DNA of 64,000 nt from Streptomyces sp. NRRL B-1347 (GTDB lineage Bacteria > Actinomycetota > Actinomycetes > Streptomycetales > Streptomycetaceae), in assembly GCF_000720325.1 (NCBI RefSeq), contig NZ_JOJM01000047.1, forward strand, positions 1 to 64,000, in the 5' to 3' direction. Under the pieces are notes generated by a model. It saw only the letters and a program-made list of their open reading frames with translations. It was not told where the DNA came from and made no database searches. Both the position numbers and the translations under genes were made by a program. This document shows positions 24,580-32,388 of this stretch, piece by piece; position 1 is the first letter of the stretch, and every line of letters begins with the position of its first letter.

Positions 24580-25335
24580 CTAGAAGCTGTGGCGGGCGCC
24601 GCCGTCGATCGGGAGCATCACCCCGGTGACGTAGGACGCCGCGGGCGACAGCAGGAACGCGGCCGCCCGCCCGAACTCCTCCGGAGCCCCGTAGCGCCGC
24701 AGCGGAATGCCCGACTCGGAGGCGTGCCGCGACGCCTCCGGATCGGCGGTGAGCCCGTCCAGCTCGCGCACGCGCTCCGTGTCGATGCGCCCCGGCAGCG
24801 CCCCGACGACCCGGATGCCGCGCGGCCCCAGCTCGTCCGCGAGGGACTTGGCGAACCCGGCGAGGCCGGGGCGCAGGCCGTTGGAGATGGTCAGGCCGGG
24901 GATGGGCTCGTACACGGACGCGGACAGGACGAAGCCGATGACGCCGCCCTCGCCGAGCTCCGCCGCCGCGGCCCGCGCGAGCCGTACCGCGCCGAGGAAC
25001 ACCGACTCGAACGACGCCTGCCACAGCTCGTCCGTGGCGTCGGCGGCGAAGGCGAACGGCGGGCCGCCGACGCTGACGAGGATGCCGTCGAAGCCGCCGA
25101 AGCGCTCGCGGGCGGTGGCGACGAGCCGGGCGGGCGTCGCGGGGTCGGCGTTGTCCGCGCCGACGCCGACGGCGTTCGGGCCGAGCTCCGCGGCCGCGGC
25201 GGCGGCCGTCTTCTCGTCGCGGCCGGTGAGGACGACTTTCGCGCCGTCCTCGACGAGGGCGCGCGCGGTGGCGTTGCCGAGGCCGCGGGTGGCGCCGGTG
25301 ACGACGTAGACACGGTTGTTCAGGCCAAGATCCAT
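24580..25335 (-). CDS. SDR-family protein lacking the usual Tyr-Lys pair
   Basis: 251 aa, Rossmann fold. The cofactor loop TGATRGLG is near residue 14 and NNAG is replaced by SVGG. The usual Ser-Tyr-x3-Lys triad is not intact: after the serine (SAS) the expected Tyr and Lys positions read Ser and Arg (SNGLR). The C-terminus VTGVMLPIDGGARHSF is standard for SDRs. Such atypical SDRs occur widely in actinobacteria, and catalysis may differ or be absent. The start is the ATG at 25335. It lies six bases downstream of the GH15 gene, so the two are probably co-transcribed. Confidence 0.85.
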   Translation of the reverse strand: MDLGLNNRVYVVTGATRGLGNATARALVEDGAKVVLTGRDEKTAAAAAAELGPNAVGVGADNADPATPARLVATARERFGGFDGILVSVGGPPFAFAADATDELWQASFESVFLGAVRLARAAAAELGEGGVIGFVLSASVYEPIPGLTISNGLRPGLAGFAKSLADELGPRGIRVVGALPGRIDTERVRELDGLTADPEASRHASESGIPLRRYGAPEEFGRAAAFLLSPAASYVTGVMLPIDGGARHSF

Positions 25336-25340
25336 GCGTC

Positions 25341-27134
25341 CTATCCTGCCGTGCCCGGGTCCGGGCCGAACAGGGAAAAGGCGGTAGTGACGAGACCCAC
25401 GTGGCTGAACGCCTGCGGGAAGTTGCCCAACTGGCGGCGCTCCGCCGCGTCGTACTCCTCGGCCAGCAGCCCCACGTCGTTGCACAGGTCCAGGAGCCGC
25501 TCGAAGAGCGCGCGGGCCTCCTTCGTGCGGCCGGCCAGGTGCAGCGCGTCGGCGAGCCAGAACGAGCAGGCCAGGAAGACGCCCTCGTGGCCGGGCAGCC
25601 CGTCGACCTTGACGCCGTCGGTGCTGTAGCGGCGGACGAAGCCCTCGCGGGTGCCGAGGTCCTCGCGGACGGCGTCGATGGTGCCGAGGACGCGCGGGTC
25701 GTCGGGCGGCAGGAAGCCCACGCGCGGGATCAGCAACACGGCGGCGTCCAGCTCCCTGGACCCGTACGACTGCGTGAACGTGCCCCGGTCCGCGTCGTAG
25801 CCGCGGGCGCAGACCTCGTCGTGGATCTCGTCGCGGAGCCGCCGCCAGCGGTCCGCGTCGCCGTCGAGGTCCGGCCGCTCCTCCAGACTGCGTACGGTGC
25901 GGTCGGCGGCGACCCAGGCCATCACCTTGGAGTGCACGAACTGACGGCGCGGGCCGCGCACTTCCCACAGCCCCTCGTCCGGCTCGCGCCACACCTTCCG
26001 CAGGAACTCCATGAGCGCGAGCTGCATGCGCCAGCCGTGCGGCCGCGTCGCCATGCCCGCGTGCCGGGCGAGCCACAGGGAGTCGACGACCTCGCCGTAC
26101 ACGTCGAGCTGGCGCTGGCACACGGCCGCGTTGCCGAGGCGCACCGGCGCCGAGCCCGCGTACCCCGGTAGCCATCCTGCGTCCGCCTCGGGCAGCCGCC
26201 GCTCGCCGCCGAGGCCGTACATGATCTGGAGGTCCGCCGGGTTGCCCGCGACCGCGCGCAGCAGCCAGTCGCGCCACGCCTCGGCCTCCTCGCGGTACCC
26301 GGCGGTGAGCAGCGCGCCGAGCGTGAGCGTGGAGTCGCGCAGCCAGCAGTAGCGGTAGTCCCAGTTGCGGACGCCGCCGATCTCCTCCGGCAGGGAGGTG
26401 GTGGGCGCGGCGACGATGCCGCCGGTCGGGCCGTACGTGAGGGCCTTCAGCGTGATCAGGGAGCGGACGACGGCGTCGCGGTGCGGCCCCTCGTAGCGGC
26501 AGCGCGCCGCCCAGGCCCGCCAGTCGTCGACGCTGTCGCGCAGCGCCCGCTCGGTGTCGATGAGCGGCGGACGCGGCTCGTGCGAGGGGTGCCAGGTGAG
26601 CACGAACGTGACCCGCTCGCCCGCCCGGACGGTGAACTCGGCGTGCGTGGCGTGCGCGCGGCCCCAGGCGCGGACGTCGGGCTCGGCGCGCAGCCACACC
26701 GCGTCGGGGCCCGCGACCGCCACCCGCTGGCCGTGGGAGCGGCGCATCCAGGGCACGACCGAGCCGTAGTCGAAGCGCAGGCGCAGCGTGCTGCGCACGG
26801 TCACCTCGCCCTCGACGCCCTCGACGACGCGCACCAGGTCCGGGGCGCGGTCGCGCTGCGGCATGAAGTCGGTGACGCGGACCGTGCCGTCCGGGGTGTC
26901 CCACTCGGTGTCGAGGACGAGCGTGTCGGGCCGGTAGGCGCGGCGCGAACAGGTGTCGGCGCCCCGTGGCGCGATGCGCCAGTGGCCGTGTTCGTCCTCG
27001 CCGAGCAGCGCGGCGAAGCAGGCCGCGGAGTCGAAGCGGGGCAGGCACAGCCAGTCGATGGAGCCGGTCCGCGCCACCAGGGCGGCGGTCTGGTGGTCGC
27101 CGATGAGGGCGTAGTCCTCGATGGGTCGCTGCAC
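25341..27134 (-). CDS. GH15 family glycosidase (trehalase/glucoamylase-like)
   Basis: 597 aa from a GTG at 27134 (MQRPIEDYALIGDHQTAALVARTGSIDW pattern, typical of the actinobacterial family). An N-terminal beta-sandwich domain (to about residue 215) is followed by the (alpha/alpha)6 barrel with GGVRNWDYRYCWLRDSTLTL and the C-terminal EEYDAAERRQLGNFPQAFSH region carrying a likely catalytic glutamate. There is no signal peptide, so it is cytoplasmic. Mycobacterial relatives hydrolyse trehalose, but glucoamylase activity cannot be excluded. Ribosome-site support for the start is weak. Confidence 0.88.
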   Translation of the reverse strand: MQRPIEDYALIGDHQTAALVARTGSIDWLCLPRFDSAACFAALLGEDEHGHWRIAPRGADTCSRRAYRPDTLVLDTEWDTPDGTVRVTDFMPQRDRAPDLVRVVEGVEGEVTVRSTLRLRFDYGSVVPWMRRSHGQRVAVAGPDAVWLRAEPDVRAWGRAHATHAEFTVRAGERVTFVLTWHPSHEPRPPLIDTERALRDSVDDWRAWAARCRYEGPHRDAVVRSLITLKALTYGPTGGIVAAPTTSLPEEIGGVRNWDYRYCWLRDSTLTLGALLTAGYREEAEAWRDWLLRAVAGNPADLQIMYGLGGERRLPEADAGWLPGYAGSAPVRLGNAAVCQRQLDVYGEVVDSLWLARHAGMATRPHGWRMQLALMEFLRKVWREPDEGLWEVRGPRRQFVHSKVMAWVAADRTVRSLEERPDLDGDADRWRRLRDEIHDEVCARGYDADRGTFTQSYGSRELDAAVLLIPRVGFLPPDDPRVLGTIDAVREDLGTREGFVRRYSTDGVKVDGLPGHEGVFLACSFWLADALHLAGRTKEARALFERLLDLCNDVGLLAEEYDAAERRQLGNFPQAFSHVGLVTTAFSLFGPDPGTAG

Positions 27135-27276
27135 GGGGGACGGCTTCCCGGTTCGTGGAGTCGCCAATCCGGTCCGTCGCGGCGGGGGCAACCGGGGCCC
27201 GGCCGCGCGCGGTTGGCCCCTTCCGGCTTCGTCCGAGCGCGGGACGCGGGGGCGCCCCTGGGCAATACTCGTGAGC

Positions 27277-27561
27277 ATGCCAAACAACGAGGGCGGATGG
27301 CGGCCCCGCGGTTACGACGGCCCGGGCTGGGAGCCTCCCGAGGAGCCGCCGCAGGGGCCGCCACCCGGCGGCGGGGGCGGCGGCGGGCCCGGGGGAGGGT
27401 CCCGCTGGAGCGTGCCGGGCGTGGTGGCGGTGGTCGCGGTCGCCGTCTGGTCCGTCCTGGCCTACCAGTGGACCCAGCAGAACGACTGCGAGCTGGTGGA
27501 CTCGTACGGCCTGGTGCTCTCGCACGGCACCCCGGACCCGTGGGAGAGGTGCGGGGACTAG
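27277..27561 (+). CDS. Small single-pass membrane protein, Pro/Gly-rich N-terminus
   Basis: 94 aa. Residues 1-45 are Gly/Pro-rich (PPEEPPQGPPPGGGG) and probably disordered. One helix (VPGVVAVVAVAVWSVLAYQW) crosses the membrane, followed by an exterior tail of about 25 residues with two cysteines (NDCELV and WERCGD) that could pair. It is transcribed divergently from the GH15 gene and converges on the SURF1 gene. I do not recognise a function. Confidence 0.7.
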   Translation: MPNNEGGWRPRGYDGPGWEPPEEPPQGPPPGGGGGGGPGGGSRWSVPGVVAVVAVAVWSVLAYQWTQQNDCELVDSYGLVLSHGTPDPWERCGD

Positions 27562-27612
27562 GAACCGCCCGGTGGGCGGCGCGGCGTCGGCGAAGGGCGG
27601 GCCGAAGGCGCG

Positions 27613-28407
27613 TCAGGCGGCCGTCGCGGCCGCCTCGGGCGTCGCCTGCTCCGCGGCCGCCGCCTCGCGCCGGTCCCGCACCTCCCGGCGGACCAGGACG
27701 ATCCACCCGGCCGGCACGCCCGCCGCGAACAGCCACCACTGGATCGCGTACGCCATGTGGGCGCCGATGCTGCTGTGGTCGGGCGCGGCGACGAGCTGCG
27801 GGGAGTTGTCGGGGTTGTCCGGCGCGGTCTGCGTGATGTAGCCGCCGAGCACCGGCTTGCCCAGGGCGTGGGCCTGCTGGCCGCTGCTGATCAGCATGAT
27901 CTGGCGGTCGGGCAGGCCGCGGACGTCCTTGATGCCGCTGGCCGCCGAGGTCTCGTCGGCCATCAGGCGGCCGGTGACGGTGACCCGGCCCCGGGGCGGG
28001 GCGGGGATCTTGGGGAAGGCGGTCTGCGGGCCGTCGGCGCGGATCCAGCCCCGGTTCACCAGGAGCACCTTGCCGTCGCGCAGGACGAGCGGGGTCAGGA
28101 CGTGGAAGCCGACCTCGTCGTCGGAGTTGGTGCGGCGCCTGACGACGACCTCGTGCTTGGTGTCGTACGTGCCCTCGGCCGTCACCCGGCGGTAGACGGC
28201 GGAGTCCGGTACCTCGCGGCCGGGCGCGGTGAGCCGCTCGGCGGGCACCGGCTCGGCGTCGATGACCCGGGCGATCTTGTCGTTGCGCGCCACGCGGGCC
28301 TCGTGCCGGTGCAGCTGCCAGAAGCCCAGCTCGATCATCACGGGGATGAGGACGATCCCGATGAGAGTGAGGATCACCCACTGGCGGGACAACAAGAAGC
28401 GGTACAC
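27613..28407 (-). CDS. SURF1 family protein (cytochrome oxidase biogenesis)
   Basis: 264 aa. An N-terminal membrane helix (QWVILTLIGIVLIPVMIELGFWQLHRH) and a C-terminal one (AYAIQWWLFAAGVPAGWIVLVRREVRDR) flank a periplasm-side domain with LVNRGWI and VTVTGRL, the SURF1/Shy1 layout. It is expected to help assemble aa3-type cytochrome oxidase. The GTG at 28407 gives the family start MYRFLLSRQW; the preceding 27 codons are not conserved-looking. An Ala/Glu-rich tail follows the last helix. Confidence 0.88.
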   Translation of the reverse strand: MYRFLLSRQWVILTLIGIVLIPVMIELGFWQLHRHEARVARNDKIARVIDAEPVPAERLTAPGREVPDSAVYRRVTAEGTYDTKHEVVVRRRTNSDDEVGFHVLTPLVLRDGKVLLVNRGWIRADGPQTAFPKIPAPPRGRVTVTGRLMADETSAASGIKDVRGLPDRQIMLISSGQQAHALGKPVLGGYITQTAPDNPDNSPQLVAAPDHSSIGAHMAYAIQWWLFAAGVPAGWIVLVRREVRDRREAAAAEQATPEAAATAA

Positions 28408-28557
28408 GCCCTTGACGGTACCTGTGTACGACGGAGCCCCCGACGGGAGGGTCCCGTCGAGGGCTTCAAGGGGTTCGGGGAGCTTCAAGGGCCACCGGGA
28501 GCTTCAGGAGCCTTCAGGGGGCCGCGCGTACGTCTGCCGCCGCACCTGCGTCGGCCG

Positions 28558-28791
28558 TCACACCTTGTCGACGATGCCCACCCGCCCCTCCGCGCGCGAG
28601 CAGTGCGCCCCGCAGTACCAGTGCCCGTCGGCCTCGACGCCCTGCCCGATGATGCGGCACCGGCAGTGCTCGCAGATCGGCGCCATGCGGTGGATGGCGC
28701 AGGAGAAGCAGTCGAAGACGTGCACCGCGCCTTGCGCGTGGACTTCGAAGGACATGCCGTAGTCGTTTCCGCAGACCTCGCAACGTGCCAT
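28558..28791 (-). CDS. Cys/His-rich small protein with two zinc-ribbon-like pairs
   Basis: 77 aa: MARCEVCGNDYGM, then FDCFSCAIHRMAPICEHCRCRIIG and HWYCGAHCSRAEG. The cysteine pairs (CEVC, CFSC, CEHC, CGAHC) and histidines suggest at least two structural zinc sites; some relatives are labelled metallothionein-like. It lies between the exonuclease and SURF1 genes on the same strand. No function is known to me. Confidence 0.8.
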   Translation of the reverse strand: MARCEVCGNDYGMSFEVHAQGAVHVFDCFSCAIHRMAPICEHCRCRIIGQGVEADGHWYCGAHCSRAEGRVGIVDKV

Positions 28792-28855
28792 GCGCCACAG
28801 GGTGGGACCCGGCGGCGGTGCGGGGCGAGCGGCGGGCGGGCGAGTCGCCCGGCAA

Positions 28856-29899
28856 TCACCCGTCTGACGCCGGGGGCTCCGCGGCGCGGGCGGCACCCGC
28901 GGCCGTGCCGTCCGCCGGGGCCACGTCCTGGAGCAGCTGGCCGAAGGCCGCCTCGTCGATGACCGGCGTGCCGAACGCCCGCGCCTTCGTCGTCTTCGAC
29001 GTGCCCGAGTCCGGGTCGTTCGTGACGAGCAGGCTTGTGAGCCGGGACACGCTCGTCGCGATGTGCAGGCCCGCCTCGAAGGCGCGGTCCTCCAGGAGCT
29101 CGCGGTCCACGGAGGTGTCGCCGGAGAAGGCGACGCGCATGCCCTGCTTGAGGGGCTTGCCCTCCTCGTACCGCCCCGGGTTCGGGTGGGGGCAGGCCGG
29201 GCGCTTGCGGGAGGCGCGCCAATTCTGCGCGCGGTACCCCGACTCGTACGCGGGGGAGCCGGTGGCCTGGCGGCCGATGCGGGCCGAGCCGTCGACCCAC
29301 TCGGTCAGCGGGCGGCACTCCAGGAGCGGAAGGCGCACCCCGGCGCCGGCCGCCGCGTTCAGGCTCGGGCGGAACGCCTCGGCGAGGACGCGCGCGTCGT
29401 CCAGGGCGTTGTGGGCGTGGCGCTGGACCACGCCGAAGTGCGCGGCGAGCGACTCCAGCTTGTGGTTGGGCAGCGGCAGGCCGAGCTCCTTGGAGAGCGC
29501 GATGGTGCACAGGCGCTGGCGGACGGGCGCGGTGCGCTCCGCGCGCGCGTACTCCCTGGCGATCATGGACCAGTCGAAGACCGCGTTGTGCGCGACGAGG
29601 ACGCGGTCGCGCAGCCGCTCGCCGAACTCCTCGGCGATGTCCGCGAAGAGCGGGGCGTCGGCGAGCTGGTCGCTCGTCAGGCCGTGGATCCACACCGGGC
29701 CCGGGTCGCGCTGCGGGTTCACCAGCGTGTACCAGTGGTCCTCGACCTCGCCCCGGGCGTCCAGCCGGTAGACCGCCGCGGAGATGATCCGGTCGTCCCT
29801 GGACAGCCCTGTGGTCTCCACGTCGACGACCGCGTACCCCGACGGGTAGGCGGTCGGCCAGGAGTCTGCGGACGCGGCGAGCGTGCGGTCTTCGAGCAT
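28856..29899 (-). CDS. DEDDh exonuclease with C-terminal BRCT domain
   Basis: 347 aa. Residues about 20-180 form a DnaQ-like 3'-5' exonuclease: VVDVETTGLS (ExoI, D and E), VLVAHNAVFDWSMI (ExoII) and HNALDDARVLAEAF (ExoIII, H and D). A low-similarity spacer follows. Residues about 265-330 look like a BRCT domain (GMRVAFSGDTSVDRELLEDRAFEAGLH, then TSLLVTNDPDSGTSKTTKARAFGTPVIDEAAF), as in the NAD-dependent ligase tail. It would be a nuclease in DNA repair or editing, targeted by BRCT contacts. The start is the ATG at 29899 (MLEDRTLAAS). Confidence 0.88.
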   Translation of the reverse strand: MLEDRTLAASADSWPTAYPSGYAVVDVETTGLSRDDRIISAAVYRLDARGEVEDHWYTLVNPQRDPGPVWIHGLTSDQLADAPLFADIAEEFGERLRDRVLVAHNAVFDWSMIAREYARAERTAPVRQRLCTIALSKELGLPLPNHKLESLAAHFGVVQRHAHNALDDARVLAEAFRPSLNAAAGAGVRLPLLECRPLTEWVDGSARIGRQATGSPAYESGYRAQNWRASRKRPACPHPNPGRYEEGKPLKQGMRVAFSGDTSVDRELLEDRAFEAGLHIATSVSRLTSLLVTNDPDSGTSKTTKARAFGTPVIDEAAFGQLLQDVAPADGTAAGAARAAEPPASDG

Positions 29900-29977
29900 G
29901 GTCCATGAGGATACGGGCCACGACTGACAGTCACGCCCGTGGGCCACCGACGTGCCCCGGCCGCGCGGCCCTCCGCG

Positions 29978-30613
29978 TCACGGCGGCGGGCCGAGCAGAC
30001 CCGTCACCAGGGCCCTGACCGAAAGGGTGAAGAGCCGCTCCGGATCGAGGGGGCGCGTGAGGGCGCGGGCGAGCGCGGGGTCGGCGTCGGAGGTGCGCGC
30101 GTCCCACAGCTGGTGCTCGCCGGGGCGCTGCACGGGCGCGCGCTCGCGGTTGCGCTCCACCAGGACGTGGCCGACGACGTGGACCTGCACGGCCCGCACG
30201 GCGTCGGCCGCGCGGGCGCCGCGCAGGCCCGCCGCGTGCAGCTCGCGCACCAGGACCCGCTGGGCGGGCAGGAACATGCGGTCCGTCAGGCCCCGTTCGT
30301 GGACCATCGCGACCAGATGGGGGTGGTCGCGCAGCTGGTGGCGCAGGGCGCGCGCGACGGAGACCACGCGCTGCGCGGGGGTGCGGCCGCGCGGCCGGAT
30401 CTCGCCGAGGTCGGCGAGGGTGCGCTCGACAAGGGCGTCCAGGAGCGACTCGCGGTTGCCGACGTGCCAGTAGATGGAGGTCACGGCCGTGCCGAGCTCG
30501 GCGGCGAGCTTGCGCATGGTCAGGGCGCGCGGTCCGTGCTGCTTGACGAGGCCCGCCGCGGCCTGGAGGACCTGTTCCCGGTCCAGGTGGGTCCGCGTCT
30601 CTTTACCCTTCAC
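29978..30613 (-). CDS. TetR-family repressor
   Basis: 211 aa from a GTG at 30613 (MKGKETRTHLDREQVLQAAA). The N-terminal HTH is clear: ALTMRKLAAELGTAVTSIYWHVGNRESLLD. The C-terminal ligand domain is TetR_C-like with no recognisable specificity. It is divergent from the decarboxylase-SDR-amidohydrolase operon, and a palindrome (30623-30637) sits in the shared promoter. It most likely represses both itself and that operon until the pathway substrate appears. Confidence 0.9.
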   Translation of the reverse strand: MKGKETRTHLDREQVLQAAAGLVKQHGPRALTMRKLAAELGTAVTSIYWHVGNRESLLDALVERTLADLGEIRPRGRTPAQRVVSVARALRHQLRDHPHLVAMVHERGLTDRMFLPAQRVLVRELHAAGLRGARAADAVRAVQVHVVGHVLVERNRERAPVQRPGEHQLWDARTSDADPALARALTRPLDPERLFTLSVRALVTGLLGPPP

Positions 30614-30622
30614 GAGGTCTGT

Positions 30623-30637
30623 TGTAACTGTGTTACA
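30623..30637. promoter_or_regulatory. Palindromic operator TGTAAC-TGT-GTTACA for the divergent TetR
   Basis: Perfect 6-bp arms with a three-base spacer, 10 bases from the TetR start codon and 59 bases from the divergent ATG. It is AT-rich against a GC-rich background and overlaps the expected promoters, the classic position for a TetR operator. Confidence 0.75.
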
Positions 30638-30695
30638 GAACCTCCCGCAAGGCGCCGCACACCTCTGACGGTTCGTCAACGAAGGGCGGTACGAC

Positions 30696-31493
30696 ATGGC
30701 ACGCGTACGCTACGGCGCGCGCACCGAGGCGGAGCTCACCGCGGCACGGGCCGCGCACGCACGGCTCCCGGAGATCTGGTCCACGGGCGTGGTGGCCCTC
30801 TGGGAGAGCGACCCGGACGCGGTCGCCGCGGTCCTGCCGCCGCCCCTGAAGCCCACCGCGCGCCCCTTGGTGCGCGTCACCATCAGCAAGGTCGAGCTGC
30901 CCGGCTACCCCCTGGGCGCGGGGTCGGTCGCCGTCGCCGCCGAGCACGGCGCGGTGGCGGGCTGGTACCCGCTGGTGATGCCGATGACCCACGAGCGGGC
31001 CCTGATCGGCGGCCGCGAGGTGTTCGGCGAGCCGAAGAAGCTCGGCGAGGTCACGGTCGAGCGCGACGGCCTCGTCGTCCGCGCGGCGCTCGCCCGGCAC
31101 GGCATCGCGTTCGTCGAGGTGCGCGGCGGGGTCAGCGGCCCGCTGCCGCTGCCGGAGCCCACGCGCAGGACCGACTTCTACTTCAAGTTCCTGCCCGCGG
31201 TGGACGGCACGGGCTTCGACGCCGAGCCGGTCCTGGTCCACTGCGTACGGAACGAGAAGGTCCGCAAGCTGGAGCGGATCACCGGGGACGTGGTCCTGCG
31301 CGAGTCGATGTACGACCCGGTGGCCGACCTGCCCGTGCACCGCCTGGTGGAGATCACCCTCGGCGAGAAGACCAGCGACCAGCGGGGCACCGTCGTCGAG
31401 CGGGTCAGCGCCGAGGCGCTCCTGCCGTACGCGCACCAGCGCTACGACGACGCCCGGCAGGTGCTCGACGGGCCTCCGGAGGGCAGCGCCTGA
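30696..31493 (+). CDS. Acetoacetate decarboxylase-family protein
   Basis: 265 aa. The ADC fold is recognisable from RPLVRVTISKVELPGYPLGAGS, YPLVMPMTHERALIGGREVFGEPKKLGEV and the Schiff-base-lysine region EPKKLG. Members include true acetoacetate decarboxylase and many proteins acting on other keto acids or as cyclases, so the exact reaction is open. AAGGGCGG precedes the ATG. It is the first gene of a four-gene operon; its TGA shares a base with the ATG of the SDR gene. Confidence 0.85.
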   Translation: MARVRYGARTEAELTAARAAHARLPEIWSTGVVALWESDPDAVAAVLPPPLKPTARPLVRVTISKVELPGYPLGAGSVAVAAEHGAVAGWYPLVMPMTHERALIGGREVFGEPKKLGEVTVERDGLVVRAALARHGIAFVEVRGGVSGPLPLPEPTRRTDFYFKFLPAVDGTGFDAEPVLVHCVRNEKVRKLERITGDVVLRESMYDPVADLPVHRLVEITLGEKTSDQRGTVVERVSAEALLPYAHQRYDDARQVLDGPPEGSA

Positions 31494-32377
31494 TGGAGCT
31501 CGCGACGGGACAGGTGGCCGTCGTCACCGGCGCGGCCGGCGGCATCGGGCTCGCCCTGGCGCGCAGGTTCGCGGCGGAGGGCCTGACGGTGGTGCTCGCC
31601 GACGTGGAGGAGGGCGCCCTCCAAAAGGCGGCGGACGGGCTGCGCGCGGCCGGGGCGACGGTCCACGCGCGCGTGGTCGACGTCGGCGTGCGCGAGCAGG
31701 TGCACGCGCTCGCCGAGGACGCGTACGAGCGGTTCGGCGCGGTGCACGTCCTGTGCAACAACGCCGGGGTCGGCTCGGGTGCCGAGGGCCGCATGTGGGA
31801 GCACGAGCCGAACGACTGGAAGTGGGCCTTCGAAGTCAACGTGTGGGGGGTCTTCCACGGCATCCAGGCGTTCCTGCCCCGGATGATCGCCGGGGGAGAG
31901 CCGGGGCACGTCGTCAACACGTCCTCCGGGGACGGCGGCGTCGCGCCGCTGCCGACGGCCTCCGTGTACGCGGTCACGAAGGCCGCCGTCGTCACCATGA
32001 CGGAGTCCCTGTACGCGCATCTGCGGGCGGAGCACGCGCGCGTGGGCGCGTCCGTGCTCTTCCCCGGGCCCCACATGCTGCGCACCGGCCTGTGGGAGGC
32101 CCACCGCAACCGGCCCGAGCGGTACGCCAAGACCCGCCCCCGCAAGACCCCCTACCGCAGCCTCGACCAGTGGGAGGCGGCGATGCGCGCGGCCGGGCAC
32201 GAGGTGCGGTTCACGCCCGTGGAGGAGGTCGCGGACTTCGTCGCCGACGGCATCAGGGCGGACCGCTTCTGGCTGCTGCCGCCGAGCGAGCACACCGACC
32301 GGCAGATCAGGGCGCGCTCCCAGTCGATGCTGGAGCGCTCCGCGCCGGACTACCTGGAGAGCTTCATCCTGGACTGA
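31493..32377 (+). CDS. Short-chain dehydrogenase/reductase of the TetR operon
   Basis: 294 aa, classical SDR: cofactor loop TGAAGGIG, NNAG motif CNNAGVG, catalytic serine in NTSSGDGG, and YAVTK giving the Tyr-x3-Lys pair. The C-terminus is extended by about 40 residues compared with simple SDRs (YRSLDQWEAAM to FILD). It oxidises or reduces an alcohol/ketone of unknown identity. It is coupled to the decarboxylase gene by TGATG and followed by the first amidohydrolase after 11 bases. Confidence 0.9.
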   Translation: MELATGQVAVVTGAAGGIGLALARRFAAEGLTVVLADVEEGALQKAADGLRAAGATVHARVVDVGVREQVHALAEDAYERFGAVHVLCNNAGVGSGAEGRMWEHEPNDWKWAFEVNVWGVFHGIQAFLPRMIAGGEPGHVVNTSSGDGGVAPLPTASVYAVTKAAVVTMTESLYAHLRAEHARVGASVLFPGPHMLRTGLWEAHRNRPERYAKTRPRKTPYRSLDQWEAAMRAAGHEVRFTPVEEVADFVADGIRADRFWLLPPSEHTDRQIRARSQSMLERSAPDYLESFILD

Positions 32378-32388
32378 AGGGGTGCGCC

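Noticed and set aside
24580..27525. Single frame joining the GH15 region and SDR into a 981-aa protein
   Set aside because: The upstream part is a shadow of the GH15 gene; the SDR has a proper ATG at 25335.
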